A stretch of DNA of 64,000 nt from Magnetovibrio sp. GTDB taxonomy: Bacteria; Pseudomonadota; Alphaproteobacteria; Rhodospirillales; Magnetovibrionaceae. The translations under genes and the position numbers were made by a program. This document shows, piece after piece, positions 43,828 through 52,975 of the stretch (position 1 is the first letter of the stretch; every line of letters begins with the position of its first letter). The notes beneath the pieces were generated by a model. That model worked only from the letters and a program-made list of their open reading frames with translations. It had not been told where the DNA came from and made no database searches. The stretch is from NCBI GenBank assembly GCA_028281525.1, contig JANQJR010000057.1, positions 28,218-92,217 of the forward strand. Direction: 5' to 3'.

Positions 43828-44601
43828 ATGACCGGAACGCCGAAAATCGAATTGCGTGATGTCGCCAAAGCCTTCGGCCCAAAGGTGGTGCTGAACGGCA
43901 TCGACTTGGACGTCGGCGTCGGCGAAAGCGTGGTGATCATCGGTGGATCGGGCACCGGCAAATCGGTGATGCTGAAATCCATCCTAGGTCTGCTCACGCC
44001 GGACCGGGGCTCCATCAAAGTCGACGGCGAAGAGGTCGTCGGCATGGGCACGGCGGACCGTGAGCGCGTCAATCACAAATTCGGCATGCTGTTTCAAGGC
44101 GCGGCGCTGTTCGATTCTCTTCCGGTTTGGGAAAACGTCTCCTTCGGTCTGCTCGCGGAAAAGCGCTGTGACCGGGTGGAAGCGAAACAGATCGCCATTG
44201 ACAAGCTCGCCCAAGTCGGCATGAACGCCGCCGTGGCTGACCTGACGCCGGCCGAATTGTCAGGCGGCATGCAAAAGCGCGTCGGCTTGGCGCGCGCCAT
44301 TGCGTCCGATCCGGAAATCATCTTTTTCGACGAACCCACCACCGGACTGGATCCGATCATGGCGGACGTGATCAACGACCTGATCGTCAAGGTGACCCGT
44401 GAAGTGGGCGCGACGGCGCTCTCCATCACCCATGACATGGCGTCCGCGCGCAAGATCGCCAACCGCATCGCCATGCTTTATGACGGCAAGATCATCTGGC
44501 AGGGCGCGGTGGATGAAATCGACAACTCCGGCAACGAATTCGTCGAGCAGTTCATCAACGGCCGCGCAGAGGGGCCCATTCAAATGGCCGTGAGGGCATG
44601 A
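43828..44601 (+). CDS. mlaF: MlaF-type ABC transporter ATP-binding protein
   Basis: A 257-residue ABC ATPase. Walker A GGSGTGKSV at residues 39-47, signature LSGGMQKRV, Walker B IIFFDEPTTGLDP and the switch histidine in SITHDMASAR are present; GMQKR is typical of the MlaF branch. It powers the MlaE permease encoded ten bases upstream. The ATPase gene is followed by accessory genes, not by mlaD. Confidence 0.93.
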   Translation: MTGTPKIELRDVAKAFGPKVVLNGIDLDVGVGESVVIIGGSGTGKSVMLKSILGLLTPDRGSIKVDGEEVVGMGTADRERVNHKFGMLFQGAALFDSLPVWENVSFGLLAEKRCDRVEAKQIAIDKLAQVGMNAAVADLTPAELSGGMQKRVGLARAIASDPEIIFFDEPTTGLDPIMADVINDLIVKVTREVGATALSITHDMASARKIANRIAMLYDGKIIWQGAVDEIDNSGNEFVEQFINGRAEGPIQMAVRA

Positions 44602-44686
44602 TGAGCGCGCCCGTTGATTCAATGTGGGGACGCCCCACACCCCAGGGCAAAGCCGAAAGCCCGATCAAGATAGCGGTCAGAGCGTA

Positions 44687-45091
44687 ATGGACCAAAACGA
44701 AGCCACGCTGATGTTTGCCAACGATGCCTTTTACGCCGCGTTCGCCAGCGGCGATTTCGAGGCCATGAACGATCTGTGGGCCAAAAGCCATCCGGTGTCG
44801 TGCATTCATCCCGGTGCGCCGATCATGTTGAGCCGCACGGTGGTGTTGGAAAGCTGGCGCGCCATTTTGGAAGGCAACGAAGCGCCATCCATCCAGCACC
44901 TTGACGCCACCCCCATGGTTGTCGGCGAGGTGGGTTGGGTCACATGCCTGGAACGGGTCGGCGAGTCCATGATCGCCGCCACCAATATCTTTGTGCGCGA
45001 AAACGGCCAGTGGAAAATGACTCACCATCAGGCAGGCCCCACCACCCAATCGCCGCGGGAAGAAGACCCCCGTCCCACGCAGGCGCACTAA
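44687..45091 (+). CDS. NTF2/SnoaL-like fold protein
   Basis: A 134-residue single-domain protein with the cone-shaped NTF2 pattern: ANDAFYAAFASGDFEAMNDLWA, then VSCIHPG, ESWRAIL and the late VGEVGWVTCLERV and WKMTHHQAG strands. Such domains bind small molecules or act as isomerases or hydrolases; the substrate is unknown. The frame extends upstream to 44624, but ATG 44687 begins the domain. It is the first gene of the accessory stretch after mlaF. Confidence 0.8.
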   Translation: MDQNEATLMFANDAFYAAFASGDFEAMNDLWAKSHPVSCIHPGAPIMLSRTVVLESWRAILEGNEAPSIQHLDATPMVVGEVGWVTCLERVGESMIAATNIFVRENGQWKMTHHQAGPTTQSPREEDPRPTQAH

Positions 45092-45126
45092 GGCCCGGGC
45101 CTAGAAACGAGGCGTACCGGAAAAAG

Positions 45127-45282
45127 ATGCTGTGCCTTCTTTTCGGCGCGATGATCGCTGCGCTCACCTACAACTGGCTGGGTGAATGGTCGGTCTTGGC
45201 GGGCATCGTCGCTACAGCAAGCGTATTCTTGATCATGAAGTTTTGGCCGGCGAAAAAACGCAAAGACGCTCAGCCGAATTGA
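45127..45282 (+). CDS. small membrane protein
   Basis: A 51-residue frame with two membrane helices (LCLLFGAMIAALTYNWLG and LAGIVATASVFLIMKFWP) and a charged end (KKRKDAQPN). CCGGAAAAAG precedes ATG 45127. It overlaps the end of the convergent kinase gene by 13 bases. No family is recognised; the helix-and-basic-tail pattern supports it as real. Confidence 0.6.
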   Translation: MLCLLFGAMIAALTYNWLGEWSVLAGIVATASVFLIMKFWPAKKRKDAQPN

Positions 45283-46757
45283 ACCACACGCGTACTGGGG
45301 AAACACACCGTAACGGTCGTGCCGACGCCGTGTTCGCTTTCGATCGTCAGATTGCCGTCATGCAACTCGCTTAAACGCCGTGACATGGACAACCCCAAGC
45401 CGCTGCCGTGGTGGCTTCGGTTCATAATATTTTCAACCTGAACGAACGGTTCTTGCACCTTATCGATATCTTCCGGTTTGATGCCGATGCCGGTGTCGGC
45501 AACGCTCATCATGACCTCACCACTTAGGTTGGTTTCAATTTTGAGCTCGACCTTGCCCCCCTTAGGGGTGAACTTGATCGCGTTGGACAACAGGTTGAGC
45601 AGGATTTGCGTGACCTTGACTTTGTCGGCAATCACCACAGGCGGTTTTTCGGGCATGCGCGCATTCAATGCCAAATTAGCCCGTACCGCCTGGGGTTTTC
45701 CCAACCGCAAGCAAGCGTCGGCGACTTCCCCCAAATCGACATGGTCTTCGATGTATTCCATCTCCCCGGCTTCGATTTGCGAGATGTCGAGAATATCGTT
45801 GATGACACTCAGCAGATGTTCCCCCGACAGCTTGATGTTTTTGAGATATTCCTTGTTTTTGTCGCTGCCGACGGGGCCGAAAATTTCATCTTCCATCATC
45901 TGCGAAAAACCAATGATGGCATTCAGGGGCGTGCGCAACTCGTGGCTCATATTGGCCAAGAAATCCGATTTCGAACGATTTGCGGACTCGGCTTGTTCTT
46001 TCGACACCAACAACGCTTGGGTGTTGCGGCGCAGACGGCGCGCGCCCCATACGATACCGCCCAACCCCAGCCCCCAAATCGCGCCATGGGTCGACACGGC
46101 AATGAAGGCATGAACGATTTGTCCATCCACATAAGCCCCCATGGGCACGGAGACACTGATACCACCGCGCAGCTCGCCGACCTCATAACCTTGGCGTCCG
46201 TGACATTTGAGGCACGCCTCGTTGATGAACATCGGACGCATCAGACGCAAATACGGCTCACCGCCGATATCGGTGAACTCGAACGCTTCCACATCACCTT
46301 TCTGAAAGGCCTGCAGCGACGCAAGCTCCCATTCATCCGGTGCGTTCAGCGTGTTGAACAGCTTATCGGGGAAGCTTGTGATTTTGCCCTTCACACCGTA
46401 AATCTGTGCAAACTCCGCCATCATCTGGCGCATCATGTATGCCGGATTCATCAATGTCAGCTGTTTGCCGCTGAAGGTCTCGATGTCACGGTCGGGGAGG
46501 TGCGACAAATTGGGGTTGGGTGGGGTGCGCTCATCCACCGGCACGTAAACGCCCCCGTGCGAAGCGCCCCATAAGCGCATGGATTTATCTTTGTTAAAAA
46601 GCGCCCGCGCTTCCTTCGTTGCCAGGCTGCGGATTTCCACGTGCTCGGAATAGATGTTCCACCCCATGGACCCCGCGACTAATAAGGTCCATACGGCAGC
46701 TACAACAACTGCTCCCCCGTAATGTTTGAGAAGATTTTGGACTTGACCAACCACCAT
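45270..46757 (-). CDS. sensor histidine kinase with c-type heme (Tll0287/DUF3365) domain
   Basis: A 495-residue kinase. A membrane helix near the N-terminus (residues 12-34) is followed by a periplasmic domain of the Tll0287/DUF3365 type, carrying a heme-attachment motif C182-L-K-C185-H186. A second helix near 215-235 leads to HisKA (MSHELRTPLN, His272), N-box LLNLLSNAIKF, G1 ADTGIGI and G2 GSGLGLSMSRRL. It likely senses redox state, oxygen or a heme ligand. No response regulator is adjacent. The 265-base gap upstream shows no further feature. Confidence 0.92.
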   Translation of the reverse strand: MVVGQVQNLLKHYGGAVVVAAVWTLLVAGSMGWNIYSEHVEIRSLATKEARALFNKDKSMRLWGASHGGVYVPVDERTPPNPNLSHLPDRDIETFSGKQLTLMNPAYMMRQMMAEFAQIYGVKGKITSFPDKLFNTLNAPDEWELASLQAFQKGDVEAFEFTDIGGEPYLRLMRPMFINEACLKCHGRQGYEVGELRGGISVSVPMGAYVDGQIVHAFIAVSTHGAIWGLGLGGIVWGARRLRRNTQALLVSKEQAESANRSKSDFLANMSHELRTPLNAIIGFSQMMEDEIFGPVGSDKNKEYLKNIKLSGEHLLSVINDILDISQIEAGEMEYIEDHVDLGEVADACLRLGKPQAVRANLALNARMPEKPPVVIADKVKVTQILLNLLSNAIKFTPKGGKVELKIETNLSGEVMMSVADTGIGIKPEDIDKVQEPFVQVENIMNRSHHGSGLGLSMSRRLSELHDGNLTIESEHGVGTTVTVCFPSTRVVQFG

Positions 46758-47022
46758 GGCCTGCCTCTTCTAGGCTCCCCCTCTCTCAAAAACAAAACTA
46801 TAAGTAGTGATTCTCCCCCGCTTCCGCGGCTAGGTCAAGGTCTTCTATAGCACAAACCCTTTGTCTCAGAGGCGTGACAAAAACATGACAGAAGGCCGCA
46901 CAAACACACGAGGACATTTGCGGTGAAGGTGCTCACCGGCATCAGCGGAAAGACGGCGCCGGGAAAACACATGAAACGGACTGGAAAGAGACGTTAAATC
47001 CCGCAACCACACCTAAGCCACT

Positions 47023-48531
47023 TCACAAGCATCGCGATTTGGGAAAGGTCATGCGCACGATCGTGCCCTCTTGCTTCGCGCTTTCGATCTCGAACACAGC
47101 GCCGTGCAGTTCCACCAGGCTTTTCGACAACGGTAAGCCAAGCCCCGTGCCTTCATGCTGGAAGACAATGCCCCGCCCCACTTGACTGAAAGGCAAGACA
47201 GCTTGCTCCAATTCCTCTGCATTCATGCCGACCCCTGTGTCCGTCACCGAAACAACCGGACAATCCGCTTGGTTCAAACGCGCGGACACACGCACCACGC
47301 CGCCTTCATGGGAAAATTTCACGGCATTGGAAAGCAGATTGGCGAGCACCTGCTTGATGCGCCGGGGGTCCACGCGAAACTGGGGAAGCCCGTCATCGAT
47401 TTCGACCTTGATTTTAATGTTCCGGCGTTCAGCCCGGTCCTGAACCAGGCGTGTTGCGCCTTCAACCAGCCGATCAAACTCGACCACTTCATCGACCAAG
47501 CTCAGCACACCGCTCTCAAGCGCGGATACGTCCAAGATGTCGTTGATCACGGCCAGCAAGTTTTGGGCTGAGCCCGTGATGTCTTGGATGTATTCACGGT
47601 ATTTCTCATGACCCAACGGGCCATGGATTTCCTGCTTGATGGTTTCGGAAAAGCCCATCACGGCATTCAAGGGTGTGCGCAACTCATGCGTCATGTTTTC
47701 CAACAATTGGGTTTTCGTCCGGTCGGCGATCTTCGCCTGCGTCAAAGCCTCTTGCAGTTCCTGCTGCGCTTTTTTGCGCACGGTGACATCACGAACGATG
47801 CTGGTGAAAAACACCTCCCCATCTTCTTCCCACGAAGCGAAAGAAAGCTCGATGGGAAACTCCGAACCATCATGTTTAACGGCGGCCAGTTCCAACGGCT
47901 TTCCATCGAGCTTGCGTTCACCGCCATTGACAACACGCGCCAGTCCCGCCGAATGGGCACCGCGATAGCGCTCGGGGATGATGATGATGATGGAGCGGCC
48001 GATCACGTCATGACGGTCATGACCGAACACTTTGCTAGCGGCTGCGTTCCATTGGATGATTTTGCCGTCACCATTGATGCTGATGATGGCGTCCTGGGCG
48101 CTTTCGGTAACCGCCCGAAAACGCTGCTCACGCTGGCGCACTTCCTGGGTACGATCTTCAACCAAGCTTTCCAGGTTTTCATTCAGTTCGCGCAGTTCCC
48201 GCTCCGTATCCTTGCGCTTGGCCACCAAAACGCTTGTGACCAGGATGGCGAAGATCGCCAGTCCCCGGTTGGTCAGCACCATCCATTCGATCCCGCCGGC
48301 GACCGGCGAGAAGTAATAGCCAACCATCGTCAACACGCAGCCGATTGCAGCGAGGATGTAAACGTGGAATTTGCGCGGGTACCAACTGCCCAACAACACC
48401 AAGGCCACATAAGGTACTCCACCGGCCACGCCCAATGGGATGGACAGATCGAACACCAGAACCGAGAGCGCGATGAGAACACTCAGCCCAATCAGAGATA
48501 TAGGCATGCTTTGCCTGGTGTCTGACAGCAT
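47023..48531 (-). CDS. PAS-domain sensor histidine kinase
   Basis: A 502-residue kinase. Three or four membrane helices at about 7-100 (a MASE-like region) are followed by a coiled coil, one PAS domain at about 135-260 (FRAVTESAQDAIISINGDGKIIQWNAAASKVFGH), HisKA (MTHELRTPLNAVMGFSE, His282), and the ATPase with N-box LANLLSNAVKF, DTGVGM and GTGLGLPLSKSL. ATG 48531 was preferred to the TTG at 48549 because GTGGGG lies upstream. AT-rich promoter-like DNA with TATAAT stands at 48604-48609 on the minus strand. Confidence 0.9.
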   Translation of the reverse strand: MLSDTRQSMPISLIGLSVLIALSVLVFDLSIPLGVAGGVPYVALVLLGSWYPRKFHVYILAAIGCVLTMVGYYFSPVAGGIEWMVLTNRGLAIFAILVTSVLVAKRKDTERELRELNENLESLVEDRTQEVRQREQRFRAVTESAQDAIISINGDGKIIQWNAAASKVFGHDRHDVIGRSIIIIIPERYRGAHSAGLARVVNGGERKLDGKPLELAAVKHDGSEFPIELSFASWEEDGEVFFTSIVRDVTVRKKAQQELQEALTQAKIADRTKTQLLENMTHELRTPLNAVMGFSETIKQEIHGPLGHEKYREYIQDITGSAQNLLAVINDILDVSALESGVLSLVDEVVEFDRLVEGATRLVQDRAERRNIKIKVEIDDGLPQFRVDPRRIKQVLANLLSNAVKFSHEGGVVRVSARLNQADCPVVSVTDTGVGMNAEELEQAVLPFSQVGRGIVFQHEGTGLGLPLSKSLVELHGAVFEIESAKQEGTIVRMTFPKSRCL

Positions 48532-48673
48532 TGTTGAATGTCCCCACAAGGTTCAACCACTCCTCTTACGTGGTGAGCGGCGAACAATATAACACGCATT
48601 CATATTATAAAAAATCCTGCTGCTTCTAGGGCGCTAACATGGACTTGGCGCCGTTCTCCACATTGAGCGGCGC

Positions 48674-50032
48674 TCACAAGAAATAGCGCAGATAGACGTA
48701 AACATTGGCAATGGCGACAGTCATCAGCATCAACGGCAAGCCGATTTTGAGAAAGCGGATAAAACTGATGGGATAGCCTGCGCGTTCCCCCAACCCCGAA
48801 ACCATCACGTTCGCCGCCGCGCCGACCAGCGAACCGTTGCCGCCCAGGCATGCGCCCAACGCCAACGACCACCACACCGGCTCCAACGCGTCCGCACCGC
48901 CAAGTCCGGCTTCCATGCTTTCCACCAACGGGATCATGGTCGCAACAAAGGGAATGTTGTCGACCGCCGCGGACACGATGGCCGACAGCCACAGGGTCGA
49001 GATCGCGGTCATGGCCGCATCGCCCCCCGTGAACTCCATCATGGCGGCGCCCAGGATGTTGAGCAGCCCCGCATGCTCCACCCCCGCGACGATGATGAAC
49101 AAGCCAATAAAAAACAGCAGCGCCGCCCACTCGACCTCGATCAATGCGCCGTGCAGAAGTTCGGTCTGCTCCTCGCTTTCCATGCCGACGGACGTGATCA
49201 ACAGCAAAAGCGCCGCCCCGGTCATGGCCGTGGTGCCGGGCGGGATGTGGTAGTGCTCCCCAATGATGAAACCGGCGATGACCAACGCCAGCACACCCAA
49301 CGACATTGCCAACAGGCGCATGTCGGTGATGGAATCCGCCTCGCGAAACCGCATGATGCTTTCGCGCGCTTTATCGGTGGCGACCAATTCCTTGCCCCAC
49401 ATGATTTTGAATATCGGCACCATGATAATCAACACCATCAGGGAAACGGGACCCAGGTTGGTCAAAAACTGCATGAAACTCAGCCCCGTGGCCGATCCGA
49501 TCAGGATGTTGGGCGGGTCGCCGATCAAAGTCGCCGTGCCGCCAATGTTCGAGGCGAGAATTTGCGAGATCAAAAACGGATAGGGCGAAACCTTCAGCTT
49601 TTCCACGATCAACAGCGCCACCGGCACCACCAGCAATACGGTGGTGAGATTGTCGAGAAACGCGGAAAACACCGCCGTGACCACGGACAGCACGAGCAGG
49701 ATGCCCATGGGATCGGCTTTGACCTTTTTCGCCGACCAGATGGCGACGAACTCGAACACGCCCGATGTGCGCGTCACCGCCACGATGATCATCATGCCGG
49801 TCAACAACGCGATGGTGTTGAAATCGACCGCCGCAATGGCTTGGCTTTGGGAAATCACGCCGGTGACGATCACCAGCCCGCCGCCCAGCAGCGCCACCAC
49901 GGTGCGATTGAACTTTTCGCTCAACAGCACGACGTAAGAGACGATCAGCAAAATGGTACTGAGCCATAAAGGGTCCATGCCGAACAGAACCGCATGGGAC
50001 GCGGTCTCGACCGTTTCGCCATGTGGGCTCAT
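48674..50032 (-). CDS. ArsB/NhaD-superfamily ion transporter
   Basis: A 452-residue membrane protein with about twelve helices and the two repeated halves of the IT superfamily. ASNIGGTATLIGDPPNILIG and VDNIPFVATMIPLV...GGNGSLVGAAANVM are the family's re-entrant loop motifs. Members carry Na+/H+, arsenite or dicarboxylates. The substrate is not resolved here; the closest resemblance is to NhaD-like and P-protein types. Its start overlaps the end of the CBS gene by four bases, so the CBS protein may control it. Confidence 0.87.
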   Translation of the reverse strand: MSPHGETVETASHAVLFGMDPLWLSTILLIVSYVVLLSEKFNRTVVALLGGGLVIVTGVISQSQAIAAVDFNTIALLTGMMIIVAVTRTSGVFEFVAIWSAKKVKADPMGILLVLSVVTAVFSAFLDNLTTVLLVVPVALLIVEKLKVSPYPFLISQILASNIGGTATLIGDPPNILIGSATGLSFMQFLTNLGPVSLMVLIIMVPIFKIMWGKELVATDKARESIMRFREADSITDMRLLAMSLGVLALVIAGFIIGEHYHIPPGTTAMTGAALLLLITSVGMESEEQTELLHGALIEVEWAALLFFIGLFIIVAGVEHAGLLNILGAAMMEFTGGDAAMTAISTLWLSAIVSAAVDNIPFVATMIPLVESMEAGLGGADALEPVWWSLALGACLGGNGSLVGAAANVMVSGLGERAGYPISFIRFLKIGLPLMLMTVAIANVYVYLRYFL

Positions 50033-50583
50033 TGTTCCGCTTCCCCCTGTTCTTGTTTTTCCAGATCACGGGCCGCGCGCTCTTCGGCTCTCAAGCGTGC
50101 GACCGTTTCACGATCATATTCTTCGCGCAGGCCATAGAGCACCGAAAAGAATGAAATCGCCCCCACCAGCTTGTCGTCGTCGTCCACCACCGGCACGACG
50201 TACTGCTTGCTTTTGATCATCATCAAGGCGTCGATCAGGGGCGTATCGGGTTTGGCGACTTTGACGTTTTTATCGAGCATGTCGCGGATGGGACGCTTGC
50301 GCAGGTCTTCCAGGCGCTCGTGCATGTCTTCCGCCGTTTCATGAAGGAAACTCATGCGTTTCAACCCACCCCGGCGCAGCATCGATCCCATGGAAGTCAC
50401 CGCCTTGGGCAACAGATGCGCCATCAGTCCGTCGCCGCTGACCAACCCGGCGAACGTGCCGTCGCGCTCCGTTACGGGCACCAGACCCATATGCTTTTCG
50501 ACCATGAAATCGATCATGTCCCCCGCCGGCTCATCGGCGTAAAGACTGACCTTGATAGGCGCCATTACCGATTTGCAGTCCAT
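50029..50583 (-). CDS. CBS-domain pair protein
   Basis: A 184-residue cytoplasmic protein with two CBS domains, at about residues 3-60 (SVMAPIKVSLYADEPAGDMIDFMVEKHMGLVPV) and 100-150 (MLDKNVKVAKPDTPLIDALMMIKSKQYVVPVV). CBS pairs bind adenosine nucleotides and tune enzymes or transporters. The C-terminus is a charged helix. It is translationally coupled to the transporter downstream (ATGA-type four-base overlap), suggesting it regulates that protein. Confidence 0.9.
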   Translation of the reverse strand: MDCKSVMAPIKVSLYADEPAGDMIDFMVEKHMGLVPVTERDGTFAGLVSGDGLMAHLLPKAVTSMGSMLRRGGLKRMSFLHETAEDMHERLEDLRKRPIRDMLDKNVKVAKPDTPLIDALMMIKSKQYVVPVVDDDDKLVGAISFFSVLYGLREEYDRETVARLRAEERAARDLEKQEQGEAEQ

Positions 50584-50743
50584 GCATCGCTCCCCGCCGA
50601 GACCCTGTTACATCACTGCGTACAGTATAGCACGGCCCACACGGGAACGTTGTAACTCATTATTTTTACTTGGTAACTATGGCATTGCATGAATATCATG
50701 GTATTCTAAAGCGGGAGCGGAGAGTTGTTGGAAAGGTCTGCTC

Positions 50744-52813
50744 ATGAGCATCAGCCAACGGCTCGTGGTGATATTTGTTCTGATCGCCCTGCTGCCGCTC
50801 GGGCTGATGCTGGGCATCGGAATTGTCGCGTCGAAAACATTGCTGGAAGATACCGCCGGTCGAAATTTCGAATCGATCGCGCATGAAAAGGCGCGCGCCA
50901 TCGAGGTGGTGATCGCAGCCAAAATTAAAGAGGCCCGCAACCTGGCTCAACACCCCGTTATCCAGGATGCCGTCTTGCAGGCGAATGACGCGTACGCGGA
51001 GCTAACGCCGTCGGCCGCAAAGGCCTCCATCGACAAAATCGACCGCAAGTGGATTGAGCGCGGCGCACCTTACGACGTCGCGCAACGCATTTTGCACGAC
51101 GACATCTCTGTGTTTCTGAAGAAACGTCTCGCCAACCAGCCGCAAAACTACGGCGAAATTTTTATCACGGACCGCTTTGGAGCGACCGTGGCCATGACCA
51201 AGGCTTTGTCCGATTACAATCAATCGGACGAGCAGTGGTGGTGGTCGGCTTACAATACCGGGCAAGGCCAAGTGTTCATCGACGACCGGGGTTATGACAC
51301 ATCGGTTGAGCATGTCGTCGTCGGTGTGGTGGTGCCCATCAAACAGGGCGGTCAAACGACCGGTGTCCTGAAAATCAACTTCCGTCTCGGCAATATCATG
51401 GCGATCGTGTCCGGCCATGACGTGAACGAGGGGGAAGGCGTGTTCCTCGCCCGTTCATTGGGCACCTTGATCGCCACATCGCCGGGGTGGGAAGACGGCA
51501 TCGTATATCGGCCGGCGCTGGAAAACGCCGTAAAGTCCGGGATGCCGGGATGGCAGAAAAACCGTCACGGCGCCGCAAACACCGTACTCGGGTACGCGCC
51601 AGTGGATATGGCGATATTCACACGAAACCTACTGCCGGGTGCCCGCCCTGGCATTTCCGGGGAAGTCTGGGAACCGGTTCAATGGTTCGTATTCGTGGAA
51701 ACCGAGCTTACCCCCAGCTTCGCTTCCATTGACAAACTGATCATCGTTTTTGCCGTAAGCGGTTTTGGCGCATTGCTGGCCGTCATTATCATCGCTTTGC
51801 TCACGGCGCAGAGCCTATCGCGCCCCATTCAGGCGCTGCAAAAAGGCGCGGAAGACATCGCTTCCGGGAATCTGGAGCGCCGCGTCGGCACCAACGCCAC
51901 GGATGAAATCGGCCAACTCTCGCGCGTCATCGACAAAATGCTGGAACGCATCAATGTGTTGACCACATCCCGCGACGAGCTCAACAGCGAGATCCATATC
52001 CGCAAATTGGCGGAGCAGGCCCTGAACCATGCCCGTGCCGACGCCGTGGCCGCCAATGAGGCCAAATCGCGTTTTCTCGCCAATATGAGTCACGATTTGC
52101 GCACGCCGCTCAACGCCATCATGGGTTTCGCGGAGATAATCCGCGAGGAAATGTTCGGGCCGCTGGGCGATCAACATTACAAGGATTACGCCAAAGACAT
52201 TCACGACAGCGGCAAATTCCTCATCGAATTGATCAACGGCATCCTGGATTTGTCCAAGATCGAAGCGGGAAAATACGTGCTGTGCGAAGACGATCTCAGC
52301 TTGCCCGAATTGATCGAAGATTCCCTCAGATTGATCAGGCACCAAGCCGAAAAGGCTGGAATTCTCGTCCTCACGGACATCGAACGCAATCTCCCTCGTT
52401 TGCGCGCCGACGATCGGGCGGTCATGCAAATTCTCAACAACCTGTTGTCCAATGCGGTGAAATTCACGCCGCCGGGGGGACGCATCAAGATCGGTGCGCG
52501 CTTGTCGCCAAAAGGCGAAATCGTCTTAAGGGTGGAAGATACCGGCATCGGCATGGACAAGGACGAAGCTGAAAAGGCCTTGGAACCTTTCGTCCAAATC
52601 GGCAGGACCGCCAACACCGCCCAACAAGGCACGGGGTTGGGTTTGTCTTTATGCAAGAACTTCATCGAATTGCACAACGGTAAGATGGATGTGACCAGCC
52701 AAAAGGGCGTGGGCACGAAGGTTGCCATCGTCTTTCCCGCCCGGCGCACCCTCGCCCTGGGACCGCACATCCCGTCATCGCGCGCCCCGTACAAATCAGC
52801 TTTGCCGAATTAG
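50744..52813 (+). CDS. Cache-HAMP sensor histidine kinase
   Basis: A 689-residue kinase. TM1 lies at about 7-28 and TM2 at about 331-353; between them is a large double-Cache domain (DRFGATVAMTKALSDYNQSDEQWWW and VVVPIKQGGQTTGVLKINF). HAMP follows at about 354-405, then a coil, HisKA (MSHDLRTPLNAIMGF, His450), and the ATPase with N-box LNNLLSNAVKF, DTGIGMD and GTGLGLSLCKNF. Cache domains of this form bind amino acids or organic acids outside the membrane. GGGAGCGGAG precedes ATG 50744. It is a third orphan kinase within 8 kb. Confidence 0.93.
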   Translation: MSISQRLVVIFVLIALLPLGLMLGIGIVASKTLLEDTAGRNFESIAHEKARAIEVVIAAKIKEARNLAQHPVIQDAVLQANDAYAELTPSAAKASIDKIDRKWIERGAPYDVAQRILHDDISVFLKKRLANQPQNYGEIFITDRFGATVAMTKALSDYNQSDEQWWWSAYNTGQGQVFIDDRGYDTSVEHVVVGVVVPIKQGGQTTGVLKINFRLGNIMAIVSGHDVNEGEGVFLARSLGTLIATSPGWEDGIVYRPALENAVKSGMPGWQKNRHGAANTVLGYAPVDMAIFTRNLLPGARPGISGEVWEPVQWFVFVETELTPSFASIDKLIIVFAVSGFGALLAVIIIALLTAQSLSRPIQALQKGAEDIASGNLERRVGTNATDEIGQLSRVIDKMLERINVLTTSRDELNSEIHIRKLAEQALNHARADAVAANEAKSRFLANMSHDLRTPLNAIMGFAEIIREEMFGPLGDQHYKDYAKDIHDSGKFLIELINGILDLSKIEAGKYVLCEDDLSLPELIEDSLRLIRHQAEKAGILVLTDIERNLPRLRADDRAVMQILNNLLSNAVKFTPPGGRIKIGARLSPKGEIVLRVEDTGIGMDKDEAEKALEPFVQIGRTANTAQQGTGLGLSLCKNFIELHNGKMDVTSQKGVGTKVAIVFPARRTLALGPHIPSSRAPYKSALPN

Positions 52814-52975
52814 GGCAGGGCTCAGGGTCGTGATGTGTTTGCAGAGAGCAAGCGGTGGCTTTTGGGCAGTTCCAGAGAACTTGTTCACCGCCCCCGAATC
52901 ACGGTAAACGAGAGAACTTCCGGGCGCGGATGACGCTCCCGGATTCCTTAGACATTCAGGGTTTGGAAACGCCAC

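Noticed and set aside
48674..50032. MamN-like transporter as a sign of a magnetosome island
   Set aside because: The family is broad and no other mam gene is present in the window.
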